Part shown: in pieces, positions 22,382-33,331 of the stretch | Numbering within the stretch: the stretch's first letter is position 1 | Layout of the letters: the number at the start of each line of letters is the position of its first letter | Assembly: GCF_002878395.1 (NCBI RefSeq) | Contig: NW_025881511.1 | Location: forward strand, 29,002-93,001 | Direction of reading: 5' to 3' | DNA: 64,000 bases | Origin: Capsicum annuum | Lineage: Eukaryota; Streptophyta; Magnoliopsida; Solanales; Solanaceae | Made by a program: the position numbers and the translations under genes | The notes under the pieces: generated by a model | Database searches by the model: none | What the model was told of the DNA's origin: nothing | Seen by the model: only the letters and a program-made list of their open reading frames with translations

Positions 22382-25232
22382 TGTAAGACCTTGCAAAATC
22401 CTAAGCTTAATTTAGTCCATTTATGTTTGTTAAGGGGGTCCCAGACTTAGAAAATTCTAGCTAAGTTTCCAGACTTAGTTTATTTTTGGCCTTTCAAATT
22501 TGGAAATCTCATTTTGTGGCCTTAATGTCCTTTAATGGTCAGTATTCTTGCTAATTCATGATCATGGAGGTCAATAGGTGTTCCCGGATAAGTTTTGTAT
22601 TTTTCAGACCTTGTTTAGACCATGTTTAGTGTCCCAAAATAGTGGACCAATGCGATATTAGCGTAATGCATCACCTATCGCATTGGTTAACATTGTTGCA
22701 GGTTGCTAGAGCCAAAAGTACTAAGTCTTGGCGCGATCATGATGCGATGCATCGAGTATCGCATCGGTGCCATTGACATATCCTATCGCCAATCGCGTCG
22801 ATGCCCAATTTATAGTCATTAAATGTCTGCATCTTCAAGAGCAAAAGAGTCAATTTTCTACCCCTATATAAACCCAATAACACATTATTCAGCTATTTTT
22901 CACCTAAAATATAGTGTTTTTCTCAAGTTCCTCTCAAGAACAAGCTAGGGTTTTCAATTGAGGATTCAAATTCAATACTCAAATTCAAGAATCTCTCCGT
23001 CAATCTTTATAAATTCAAGAAATAAGGTATGCATAGTGCTCATTCATGGATTCCTTTCATCCATGAAGTCCAAGAATTAAGTCTCTAAATCATGTATTAT
23101 GAATATTTTGTAGTGGATTGATTATGTTCATAAGATTATGATTGTATGATTCCCAAGTTGGAATCTTTATTTCTGTTTATAAAACTATGTAAGCATACGA
23201 GTTAAAGACTGTGAACTTAGTGGTTGTGATGTGTTAATTTGATGATTATGCCTATGCCCTAAGAGTGCATGTAAGGTATTTGACAAAATGCCTAAGAGAA
23301 TAGAAATTGTGTATTATGGCACAATTGTGACCCAAGTGATAAATCCATGCTTTACCCTTATGATCAAGGATAACTTCCATGATATTGTATGCATTAAGAA
23401 TGTTTGACGGAATGTTCATGAGATTAGGTTGTTGAAAGTATTACATATTTATATTCATTTCTATCCATGTACAACATTATGGTAATCATGTGCTTCATGA
23501 AATCCCCAAGTTATTGTGTTATGAATTGTTGATATTAGTCATGTGTTCAAGAAGTGTCACGTCCTGTCAGTTTTATGCTATTGAGTCCTGGAGGTACTTG
23601 TACCCAACAATCTAGTTGTGTGACTAGAGCTAGTGTAAGTTGTCAAGATACTCTCAGTCAAGCTATGATCAGTAGAATTTAATCAGTTATATGACTCAGG
23701 AAAACTCAGTAAATTTAGTATCTACCAGTCCAGTCCTACTCGATAACCTTAGTAAATCTCAATAATCTCAGTGATCTTTGTAATCTCAGTCAGTTATTAG
23801 GTCTTAGTAGTATTCCGTCAGTCAATAAAATTTAGTAAACTCAGTTCTAATCAGTTAAACTATACGATACGTAATAATTTAGTATGTTTTAAATCAGTTC
23901 AGTGTCTCTTCAGTTGGGAGTAGGATTCAACACCGAGTAAACCCAAGGATGAGGTCTCACCTGTCAGTCAGTAGAGGGTGTAATCCTTAGAAGAAATCCT
24001 TGCATTCTAGATCTATGTAGCTAGCGTAGGTTGAGATATACCCTATGAGTTTAGGTATTATACACCTAATTTGAGTTTTCCTACTAGGAGGGGTCGACAG
24101 AAGTGCTCCTTGTTAGATAGGGCTTACTCACAGCTTGTCTTTACCTTGGCACGGTACTGACACCCTTCTAGCTGGGGTTATAGGTTGAACCCCACCAGTT
24201 TGGTTTTAGGGTATATCGGTTAGATGATTACCTCCCACAGTCTCAGTTTAGATTTAGTCTTAGTAATAGAACTTAGTTCAATTCTAAAGATATCAGGACT
24301 GTCAGATATAGTCACTCAACTTGGTACTGAACTCAGCTAGTTCTATCAAAATTAAGACTGTCAGATACAGTCATCTAATTTAGTCTCAAATTCAGATAGT
24401 CCTTTAGATTCAGGACTGTTAGATACAGTTACCCAGTCCAGTAAAGAACTCAGATAGTTTTTCAGTATCAGTATACATATTTATCAGTTATCAGTAATAT
24501 AGTACCAGTAACCTCAGATATCAGTTACCTGTAAACTCCGTAATTCATATCATTAATGGACTGAGTCATTTAGTATCCCAGTATTAGTACTCAGATATAA
24601 TAAATCCATGTTATCAGAATTCATGAGTTAGTGTTATCACAATCTCAGTTACAGTTACATATTCATGCATGTTTCTTACGTCTATGTTATTCAGACTTTT
24701 AGTATTATTCATTCATATAAACCATTGCATTCAGCGTACCTTACATGCATACCAGTATATTCAATCGTACTGATGCATTTATGCTATGGTGTTTTATACC
24801 ATAGGTTCAAAAGCACGTGCCCCAGAGTATCAATAGGATTCCAGTCTCACCAGTCAGAGTCAGCAATGAATCCTCATCATTCGAGGACATAATCATTTCT
24901 TTATTATTTTATTACTTAGTTTATTTTAATAGTTGGAGTTCGTTGGGGACATGTCCCTTCAACTCCTTATTCATATTGTTCAATCAGTTCTAGAGGCTTT
25001 CAGACTACAGCATGTTCAGATAGTTATTTCAGTTATTTTTGTATTGCTATACCATATTTTCAGTTGTGTATTAGTATTGAACCTTATGGCCTTTCAGTTC
25101 ATGTTTTCATTTTTACGATATTATTATAATTATTCAGTGCTCAGTTATAGATATCAATCATGGGTTAGCTTATAGTCCTTCGGGATTATGAGCACCGTGT
25201 AGCATTTCATGTAACAGATTTGGGGCATTACA
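22382..25232 (+). repeat. Element D 3' LTR
   Basis: 2851 bp, collinear with 16264-19107, including the CG cluster (22651-22803), TATA (22864-22873) and TCAGT segment (about 23600-24600). Confidence 0.92.
22651..22803 (+). promoter_or_regulatory. GCGATNC cluster upstream of TATA, element D 3' LTR
   Basis: Holds TGCGATATTAGCG, GGCGCGATCATG, GATGCGATGCATCG, TATCGCATCGG and AATCGCGTCGATG, a slightly different set of decayed copies from those in the 5' LTR. TATA follows at 22864. Confidence 0.55.
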
Positions 25233-25417
25233 CTAAGTCGTACCTTGGGTAGTGAATAGGTCTTTGGTGAATCCTAGGTTATGAGTTAGGGTACCATGCA
25301 TACCCTAGGGTTTGGTTGATCTAGGTGAGTCGTACCCCTCTCCCCTGGGTTTATTTCTATTTTTTAAGTTAAGGGCCCTATGGTTATTTCCTAACTTAAA
25401 ACCCTGAAGTCCATTCA

Positions 25418-25428
25418 CTATATAATAT
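25418..25428 (+). promoter_or_regulatory. TATA box of element C 5' LTR
   Basis: ACTATATAATA; the 3' LTR has ACTATATAATG at 31340-31350 in the same context (CCCTGAAGTCCATTC versus CCCTAAATTCCCCTC upstream). Confidence 0.6.
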
Positions 25429-26314
25429 CTTGTGGCCTCCTAAACATCTCTTTGGAAGATCAAAACATCCCAAAACGCTCTCTCAAACACACTTTGAAGA
25501 TTTAAAGGCTAGGGTTCTAAGGGTATTCATCTAGAGGAAAAGTAGTGTCAAGTTTCTTTAGTGAATCAACATGTTTAAGGCATGTGACTCTTTCCCTTGT
25601 TATTAACTCAAATATTATGCATTTTAAACTTGAATTATGACTTGTAAACCTTGGTTTTGAAATAAAAAGTTAAGGGTTTTGATGCCTAGTGGTGAGTAAT
25701 GTTTGCACTTTCTTAGACTTATAGCTATACATGATTTCAGTGATGCTTTATGCATGTGGGTACTTATTATTTGTATTTTAATGATTGGGTCATGAGTAAT
25801 CCTAAGTTTAATTGTTTCAACTTTGATTTAGTCTTGGTAAAGGCTTGCCCATAAGATGTTTATGAAAATATCTAGTCATATGTTGATGATGTTTTAAACT
25901 AGGGAAATAGCCTAATAAGTATGAGTGGTTGGTAAATGGTATTGTAATGACCTTATTAGCCATGTAATGAGTTAATTTATGACCTTGATGGTCTGATGGC
26001 TAAAGGGGTCAAAGTCCGTAAATATGTAATTGAATTTGAATGATGTTTTGAACTAAAGTGTGGTATAAGAGTGCTACTAAATCATGAATGATTTAGTGAG
26101 GGTCTTGATGACCACAAATTGTATTGAATGATGAGTTGAATCAAGGCATTGGCCTATTAAAGTGCGTGATTAATATAAATGGTTCCATGAAGACCTTGTG
26201 GTCATGTATGGTATTGACTTGGTTAAATAGGTTAAAGTCAGTAAGTGTTAAAATGAATTGCATGGATCTAAATCCATGAACAAAAAGGTTTAGAGTTCAA
26301 GCATCAACTAGTAA

Positions 26315-26590
26315 TGGTAATGAGACGGCTTGAGGTTAGAGTTCCTTGCCTTATTAAAATGCATGAGCTTAGAGTCCCTTGCCTAATGAAAATGCATAAG
26401 GTTAGAGTCCCTTGCGAAATAAAGATGCATGAGGTTAGAGTCCCTTACCTAATAAAAATGCATGAGGTTAGAGTTCCTTACATAATAAAAATGCATGAGG
26501 TTAGACTCCCTTGCCTAATAAAACTACATGATGTTAGAGTCCTTTTCTTAGTGAAAATTCTTGTGGTTAGTGTCTCTTGCCTAATAAGAA
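26315..26590 (+). repeat. 33-bp minisatellite, about 8 units, in element C 5' LTR
   Basis: Unit roughly ATGCATGAGGTTAGAGTCCC plus TTGCCTAATAAAA. I count eight units with scattered differences. Because 33 is a multiple of three the array is open in one frame and gives an 11-residue repeat (MHEVRVPCLIK), which is not evidence of a protein. The 3' LTR copy has about eleven units. Confidence 0.85.
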
Positions 26591-27300
26591 ACCTTTAAAT
26601 TTATGAGTGTGGTGGTCGGAGTCCTCCATTTTATGTCTCATTATTGATTGCTTCATGAATGCTTTCTAAGTTTTGTTTCTTTTCTGGTATGTTATGTATT
26701 CATATATATCTACATGTATGCCTATGTATATAAATGTGGTTGATTATGATATACTAACTTGATTTTAAATAATGACGGTATTTTGTCCTTATCCCTGAGT
26801 TACATGCTAGTGCTCCAACTGCTAACTATCTCTGAAAGTTGTGTCCTCATGTGACACAGGGGCCAAAACTTCTTCTTCTCTTCCTACGCAGCCATTAGGT
26901 ATTCAAGCGGTTTGAGTGTTGACAATAAAGCGGTGAACTTCCATACTTTGGAAGGAATAAACTTCATAATCTCTCGATCTTAGGTTATAGAATTGTTTAG
27001 ACTTGGTATTTTGATATGTCGGGGGCATGTCCCAACATATCATAGACATCGGATTAGTAGAGGCTTTGTGGATGACTATGGACTTTCATATGTTGATTAG
27101 TTCAATGATATTAATGGATCTATTAATGCTTCTTAAACTTTGATCATTAGTCTTATTTTCGCTATCTTTTTATATGTCGGAGTCTATCTGACACTTATAG
27201 AATGATATTGATTGTTAGTTTATGTATATGGGGTAATCTTCGATCCTTGTGGAACATGAGGTGCCCATACGACAAGGCCCAATTTTGGGTTATGTCAAGT

Positions 27301-27320
27301 TGGTATCAGAGCCTAGGTTC
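27301..27320 (+). other. Primer binding site of element C
   Basis: TGGTATCAGAGCCTAGGTTC, a clean initiator-tRNA-Met type site three bases after the LTR end. Confidence 0.85.
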
Positions 27321-27507
27321 ATAGTCAGTTGGGTATTTATAAAGTTATGTCAAGTAGAGTCTATTTTACGGGTGTGAAGGACACCACACTTATAAGAGAG
27401 GGGCTACAAGAAACATAGGAATGTTTCCCTTTCTTGTATTTCTATCTCGATCTATAGAGTCTAAGGTCTTGGACATTTCTGATTTCTATTTGTTTATCCT
27501 TCAAAAC

Positions 27508-28220
27508 ATACCTCCGAGGAGATCTAACATTTAGGTAAATCCTTCTATCTTAGATAAGGGTAATATGGATAGAGCTCGTCTAACTTATAGGCCACAGAAC
27601 CAGTAAAGGGTTGCTATTCTTGATTTTCCCTGTGGAAACCCATCGGTCTTCGCTAACCCTTCTCCAAAAGGCAATACTCATGCTCAATTACCTCAATGAG
27701 AGGTTACTAATGCTGAGTTTTGACATTCTATTCATTTATTAACCCAGATAGTAGCAACCCTGTCATGCCAGTCTAGTCCTATTTGTACGGGGAGGAATAA
27801 GGCAAGGTCATGAAAAAGGTTGTGTAAGAATTCTCAATTTTCTAAAAAAAGGATAGGCTACCATTATAGTGGTAAGTGGTCAAAGAGAAAGAGTTGGGTG
27901 AGTCTTAACTCCTATTCCATGACTAGTGCTCCTTACCCACAACTATTGGGAGATAAATATTTTTAAATTGGTAATGCTTCAAGGGCACAAAGTGACCAGT
28001 ATTAGGCCAGTGGAGCTCAATCTGCACCATTCTATCCTCTTTGTCAATTTTATGGTTGGTCGCACCGTGGTTGTTGAAAGAATGGGAGGAATTGGTATTT
28101 TAGCTGTAGGTTGGTTGGTTCATATACAGCGAGAGTGTCCCATAAGGCTTGCCTCTTGGGAAAATAGGTTACTGGCTGCTACTTCTCTAGCTCTTGCACC
28201 AAGGGGTGCTATTTGACACT
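27508..28220 (+). pseudogene. Element C gag remnant
   Basis: The usual MPPRR start reads IPPRRSNI because ATG has become ATA (27508). Stops follow within ten codons and repeatedly after. Later pieces include MTSAPYPQLLGDKYF and the knuckle area near 28080-28200. The central gag domain is largely missing, so most of gag is deleted. Confidence 0.65.
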
Positions 28221-28990
28221 GGTCGAGATCATCTCAATGCTCTTACTATTCTTCAGGAGTCTGAGGCATCTCCTGGTACTAACACTGGTACATTGAAAAC
28301 TCCTTTCCTTATGGTGGGTATTGTTTACTTGGTATGGGGTCATTCCATTCTTATATGATCCCATCTGTGATTATGAATTCTAGTTTTGGTCTTAAAGTTT
28401 TTCTGGGATTTTTTTTGTTTCTACCCTGGCAGGAGACTCTGCGGTTAGTAAAAAAGTCTATAGGAGATATGTGGTACCTCTTAATGGTAGATAAAATCTT
28501 GTAAACTTTATAGAGTTGGGCATGGTTAACTTTGATATTATTTTGGGGATTGACTAGTTACACTCATGCTACGTGTCCTTAGGTTTTTGGATAATAAGGG
28601 TTTCTTTAAGTTCCATAGTGAGTCAGTTATGGACTGGGAGGATGGTTTTGCTCCCTAGTTATTAAGGGGAAAGGTTATAACATATCTTAGCACTCAAAGA
28701 CTGGTGTCTAAAGGGGTGTATTTATTAGTTGTTACGGGTTAAAAGTTCTAACTCGGTAAGCCTTTTACTTGTATTCAGTTTTGGTGGTTAATGGGTTCTT
28801 GAAGTATTTTTGGATGACATCTAATTTCTACTCTATCTTTATAGAATGGTTCTAGTGAAGTTAAAGAGGCTTCATGGGCATTTAAGAGATCCTTTAGATA
28901 AAGGTTTCATCCATTCTAGTGTCTCCCCATGGAATGTTTCTGTGCTTTCATGCATAAGGATGGGAATGGTTCCCTCAAAAATAAATAGGT
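28221..28990 (+). pseudogene. Element C protease to RT N-terminus remnant
   Basis: Recognisable pieces: AGDSAVSKKVYRRYVVPLNG, FIELGMVNFDIILGID, a stop in place of Trp, LHSCYVSLG (protease end), then LKRLHGHLRDPLDKGFIHSS and VSPWNVSVL (RT start). Coding similarity ends at about 28985, before the RT catalytic core. Confidence 0.7.
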
Positions 28991-30290
28991 TATTGGTTAG
29001 TGGATAAAGAGTTAAGAGTATTCTACTTATGGGGTAGACCATGTATATGCATACTCTATATGGGGAACTTTATTAGTAATGCATGGTGGTTGATAAATAC
29101 TAAGCATGAAATCTTAGATGTTTGATTTTGATAAAGGTAGTGTATAAGCTCGGGGATAGCAATACGGTGGTCGTGGAGGTAAATTGGTAGATTGGATGAG
29201 GTTTTAGGTATAGAATAACCAAATGTCCCTGGTGTACATCCCTAGTAATACCCATTAAAGAAGAGTGTTGTGCTTATAGGTGTCATGCAGTGAAGGTTGA
29301 TGGTTAATCTAAAATTTTCTTCTGGCGGTGAACTTCTGGGGATGGATGGGTCGCATACTCTAGTGATTCTGTCCTAACACGATTAAGAGAGTACTCTACT
29401 AATGTTTCATACATTCTTATAGCGCTTATGCCTAAGGTCCGTATTTTGCATTCGCCTTGTTCCCTGGATATAAGTCTTGACGTCATTTTTCCTTACATAT
29501 GGTATATACGGTTATGTTTCTTTTGGTGTCCAGTCCTAAGGACTCTTTCTATTGTATGATTTGGTTGGGATGTCTCTTTATTTATGACCTAAGTGGTTGT
29601 TATGAAGTACTTCGTCTTTATGATGTTGTGTCTCATTTCAAGGGTCTTACCTTGGATGGCATGGAAAATTCTTGTAATTTGGATCGTTAAATGACTCTTC
29701 TTATGATAGATTGGTAGTGGTTTTGGAGGTATGGTGATGTTTTGAAATGGGGAATGTAGAAGTCCGTAAGTGGTGGAGATTCTGGGGTGGCTACTAAAGT
29801 TAAGGTTTTGGAAGGTGAGGTAAGGTTGTTGACATAAGAAATGGTTAGGAAAGGAATAGGTGGTGAAAACCTTGATGAAAATTTTAGGGGTGCTAGATCT
29901 TTGGAAGGATAGATTATACCGCGAGTACATAGGCGGTAGGCTTAAATATTGTGATTGGTAGATATACTAATAGTAGTGTTGAGTACTTAAAAGTCTTGGG
30001 CGCATGATTTATGAATTGACTTCATGGCATATTGGTTGTATGGTTTTGGGTTTTCAACTATTTGTTAGGTTCTTTGGGTTATATGGTTGGTTATTATTTC
30101 CCGTGTCTTTTACTTATGGTTTTCACATTGTATCGGTGATGGAACAAAGTAGTGTCTTGTGATGGATGTAAGGAGTAGCGCACGGTGGCCTAAGGTAACT
30201 CTTTCTTGCTTTGGGTAGGCTTGAACATGGAAGAGGTGTATACCTAGACTCAAACTCTTATAGTGATGTGTCTCAGTAAATCCTAAGTTG
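28991..30290 (+). other. Unassigned 1.3-kb segment in element C
   Basis: Between RT N-terminus and integrase tail, where about 2.5 kb of RT, RNase H and integrase would be expected, I see no recognisable pol sequence. Short open frames exist on both strands (for example 29499-29690 +, 29589-29930 -) but none resembles a known family. It may be very decayed pol or foreign sequence captured during the deletion. Confidence 0.5.
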
Positions 30291-30608
30291 AATTGGACCT
30301 TCTTTCTAGCACGAGTTTTAATTCCATTCACCCAGTATTACATGTGTTTATATTGAGGAAAGGTGGGGGTGGGGGTAGTCATTTGTTGGTTGTACCTTTT
30401 TTTTGGTATTGGTACCTCAGACTCTTTGTCTTTTGAGGAGCTCCCAGTGAAGATCTTAGATCACCAAGTTCGCCGGGTGCAAATGAAAGTGGTGGTTTTG
30501 GTGAAGGTTCTATTAAGGAACCAAAAGTCTGAGGAAGCTACTTGGAGAGGCGGAAGAGGACATGGAGTCCAAGTATCCGCATTTGTCTTCTATTCCAAGA
30601 ACACGTAA
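30291..30608 (+). pseudogene. Element C integrase C-terminus with chromodomain-like tail
   Basis: After FHPVLHVFILRK, a conserved integrase C-terminal phrase, comes SLSFEELPVKILDHQVRRVQ, VVVLVKVLLRNQKSEEATW, then RGGRGHGVQ, the end of Tekay/Del-type chromovirus integrases, where a chromodomain-like fold is thought to guide insertion to heterochromatin. A G-run near 30363 shifts the frame. Confidence 0.78.
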
Positions 30609-30831
30609 TGGAGGTATATGTTAATTTTCTTACCTTGACTTATGTCTTTGCTATACAATGGGTCCAAGTCCCAAGGTTAATTGAGTGATTAGTTAATTAA
30701 TAATGATCATGATATGTGTGGTATACTTGTAGTAGCTTTGTTTGCTAACTTGTTTAAAAGGTTGGTTAATGTGTAAAAATGTGTAAACTTGTGTTTATGT
30801 TTACCTTACTTGTCATTCGTGGTTGAATGAT

Positions 30832-30847
30832 CTAAGTGGGGGAGAAT
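30832..30847 (+). other. Polypurine tract of element C
   Basis: AAGTGGGGGAGAAT directly before the 3' LTR start TGAAACAC. Confidence 0.75.
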
Positions 30848-30902
30848 TGAAACACTTTGGCTTTGAACCAATAGAAAATTTCCTTTGTTTGAGGATTCTG
30901 GA

Positions 30903-31262
30903 CTAGGTACCACTTAGGGTACTAGTCGTACCCATTGGATACGACTTAGTAATCCCTTCTCATACACTAGGCAGTGTGGTGGGGGCTACACAAAGTCCAA
31001 GATATAACTTGCTCCCCCCATGGTCGTACGTTAAGGTACGAGTAGTACCAAGCTAAGTCGTATGATATTTGAAACTTTCTCTAGAGTGGACTATTTGGGT
31101 ATGGATTAGGGTACGGTAAAGAATACCAATCATACCCTTGTGTATAAGTCTAGGGTGAGTAAGTCGCACCTTGGGAAGTATAGGGGTCTTTGGTGAAGCC
31201 TAGGGTATGACTTAGGGTACCACTCATACCCTAGGGTCCGATTGAGATAGGTGAGTTGTATC
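30903..31262 (+). promoter_or_regulatory. GTACGACTTAG cluster upstream of TATA, element C 3' LTR
   Basis: Variants of GTACGACTTAGGGTAC on both strands: TACCACTTAGGGTACTAGTC, ATACGACTTAG, GTCGTACGTTAAGGTACGAG, CTAAGTCGTATG, GGGTACGGTA, TATGACTTAGGGTACC. TATA follows at 31340. Confidence 0.5.
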
Positions 31263-31339
31263 CTCCTATGAGTTTATTTCCATCTTTTAATCCAAGGGCC
31301 CTGTGGTCATTTCCCACCCCAAAACCCTAAATTCCCCTC

Positions 31340-31350
31340 ACTATATAATG
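31340..31350 (+). promoter_or_regulatory. TATA box of element C 3' LTR
   Basis: ACTATATAATG, about 80 bases after the palindrome cluster. Confidence 0.55.
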
Positions 31351-32249
31351 TCTTTTGTCCTTCTAAACATCCATTTGGAAGAACAAAACATTCCAAAACA
31401 CTCTCTCAAACACACTTTGAAGATTTAGAGGCTAGGGTTCCAATGGTGTTCATCTATAGGCAAAGAGGAGTCAAGTTACTTCGGTGAATCATATTTTTTA
31501 AGGTATGTGACTGTATCCCTTGTTATTAACTCAAATATCATGTGTTTTAACATAAATTATGACTTGTAAACCTTGGTTTTGAAATCAAAAGTTAGGGGTT
31601 TTGATGCCTAGTGGTGAGTAATGTTTGCACTTTCTTAGATTGTATTTATACATGATTTTGATGATGATTTGTTCATGTGGGTACTTGTTATTTGTGGTTT
31701 AACAATTGGGTCATGAGTAACCCTAAGTTTGATGATTTATACTTTGATTTTGGTCTTGGTAAAGGCATGCCCACAAGGTGTTTGTGAAAATATCTAAGGG
31801 AAATGTCTAGTCATATGTTGATGATATTTTGAAGTAGGAAAATGGCCCAATAAGTATGACTGATTGGTAAATGGTATTTTAAGGACCCTGTTAGCCATGT
31901 AATGAGTTAATTTATGACCTTGATGGTTTGATGTCTAAAGGGGTCAAAGTCCTTGAACATGAAATGGAACTTGAATTGCGTTTTGAACTATAGTGTGGTA
32001 TAGGAATGCTAATGAAGCATGAATGGTTTAGTAAGGGTCTTGATGAGCACAAATTGCATTGAATGATGAGTGTAATCAAGGCATTGGATATTAAACTGTG
32101 TGATTGATATAAATGGTTCCATGAAGACCTTGTGGTCATGTATGGTGTTGACTTGGTTAAATAGGTTAGAGTCCTTAAGTGTTGAAATGAATTGTATAGT
32201 TGTAAATGCATGAAAAAAAAGAGTTAGAGTTCAAGTGTCGACTAGTAAT

Positions 32250-32633
32250 GGTAATGAGATGGCATGAGGTTAGATTCTCTTGCCTAATAAGATGGCTTGT
32301 GGTTAGAGTCCCTTGCCACATGAGACGGCTTGAGGTTAGAGTCCCTTACCTAATAAAAATGGATGAGCTTAGAGTCCCTTACCTAATGAAAATACATGAG
32401 GTTAGAGTCCCTTTCCTAATGAAAATGCATGAGGTTAGATTCCCTTGCCTAATTAAAATGCATGAGGTTAGAGTCCATTTTCTAATGAAAATGCATGAGG
32501 TTAGAGAACCTTGCCTAATAAAAACGCATGAGGTTAGAGTCTCTTACCTAATGAAAATGCATGAGGTTAGAGTCCCTTGTCTAATGAAAATACATGAGTT
32601 TAGAGTCCCCTGACTAATAAGAAACGTTCAAAT
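32250..32633 (+). repeat. 33-bp minisatellite, about 11 units, in element C 3' LTR
   Basis: Same unit as at 26315-26590, with about three more copies. It accounts for most of the length difference between the two C LTRs. The array is open in one frame as a string of MHEVRVP-type repeats. Confidence 0.85.
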
Positions 32634-33331
32634 CCTTAAGGGTGGTAGGTCGGAGTCCTCCATTTTATGATTCATGATTGAGTGCTTCATGAATTCTTGC
32701 TAAGTCTTGTTTCTTTTCTGGCACGTTATGTATTCATATATATCTACATGTATTCCTATGTATATAAATGTGGTTGATTATGATGTTCTGACTTGGTTTT
32801 TACTTCTGATGCTATTTTATCCTTATCCTTAAGTTACATGCTAGTGCTCCAATCGCTAACCATCTCCGGATAATGTATCCTTATATGACACAGAGGCTGG
32901 AGCTTCTTCTTCTCTTCCTACGCAGTGATCAGGTGTTCGAGTAGTTCGAGTGTTGACATTGAAGTGGTGAGCTTCCATACTCAGAAGGCATACATTTCAT
33001 TGTCTCTCTATCTTATGTCATAGAATTGTTTAGACTTGGTAGTTGGCTTTTGTCGTGGGCATGCCCCGACATACCAAACACATCAGATTGGTAGAGGCTT
33101 TATGGATGAATGAGGACTTTGGTATGTTGATTAGTATGATGATATTAATGGATCTATTAGGTGCTTCTTAAACTATGATCATTAGTTTTGTTTCTTCTAT
33201 CTTGTTATTTTCCGGAGTCCATTCATCACTTATGGTACAATCTTGATGGTTAGGTTGGGTATTTGGGGTGATCCCGGTCCTTGTGGGATACGAGGTGCCC
33301 ATACGACAAGGTTTGATTTTGGGTTGCATCA

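Larger units (their letters stand above)
16264..25232 (+). mobile_element. Element D: non-autonomous Ty3/gypsy-like element with 2.85-kb LTRs
   Basis: LTRs 16264-19107 and 22382-25232 start TGTAAGAC and end GGGGCATTACA. The 3.27-kb internal region has a primer site, a gag remnant and a non-coding TCAG-rich remainder with no RT or integrase. It is inserted in the 5' LTR of element C: flanks ATAAG (16259-16263) and CTAAG (25233-25237), and the uninterrupted sequence at about 31158-31164 (gtaagtcg) shows the empty site. A short hand alignment of the LTR starts gives roughly one difference in ten bases, so the insertion is old. Confidence 0.92.
25233..27297 (+). repeat. Element C 5' LTR, right piece
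   Basis: Continues the C LTR after element D, aligning with about 31160-33331. It contains TATA at 25418, a 33-bp minisatellite (about 26315-26590) and ends GGGTTATGTCA just before the primer site. Confidence 0.88.
15968..33331 (+). mobile_element. Element C: Ty3/gypsy chromovirus, interrupted and internally deleted
   Basis: LTRs at 15968-16263 plus 25233-27297 (split by element D) and 30848-33331 bound a 3.55-kb internal region. It has a tRNA-iMet primer site, decayed gag, protease and the start of RT, a 1.3-kb stretch I cannot assign, and an integrase tail with chromodomain-like end. Most of RT, RNase H and integrase core are absent. It has a perfect 5-bp target duplication (TACAC) and lies between gag and protease of GY-2. 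Confidence 0.9.
30848..33331 (+). repeat. Element C 3' LTR (uninterrupted copy)
   Basis: 2484 bp, starts TGAAACACTTTGG and ends GGGTTGCATCA. It is collinear with the split 5' LTR and preserves the empty site of element D (around 31160). Contains the palindrome cluster (30903-31262), TATA (31340) and an eleven-unit minisatellite (32250-32633). Confidence 0.92.

Noticed and set aside
32206..32613. 135-codon open frame of MHEVRVPCLMK-type repeats (also 26314-26598)
   Set aside because: It is a translation of a 33-bp minisatellite; a period divisible by three keeps any stop-free frame open. No start context or conservation supports a protein.
32250..32633. Direct repeats resembling a CRISPR array
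   Set aside because: Units are head to tail with no unique spacers, inside a plant LTR.
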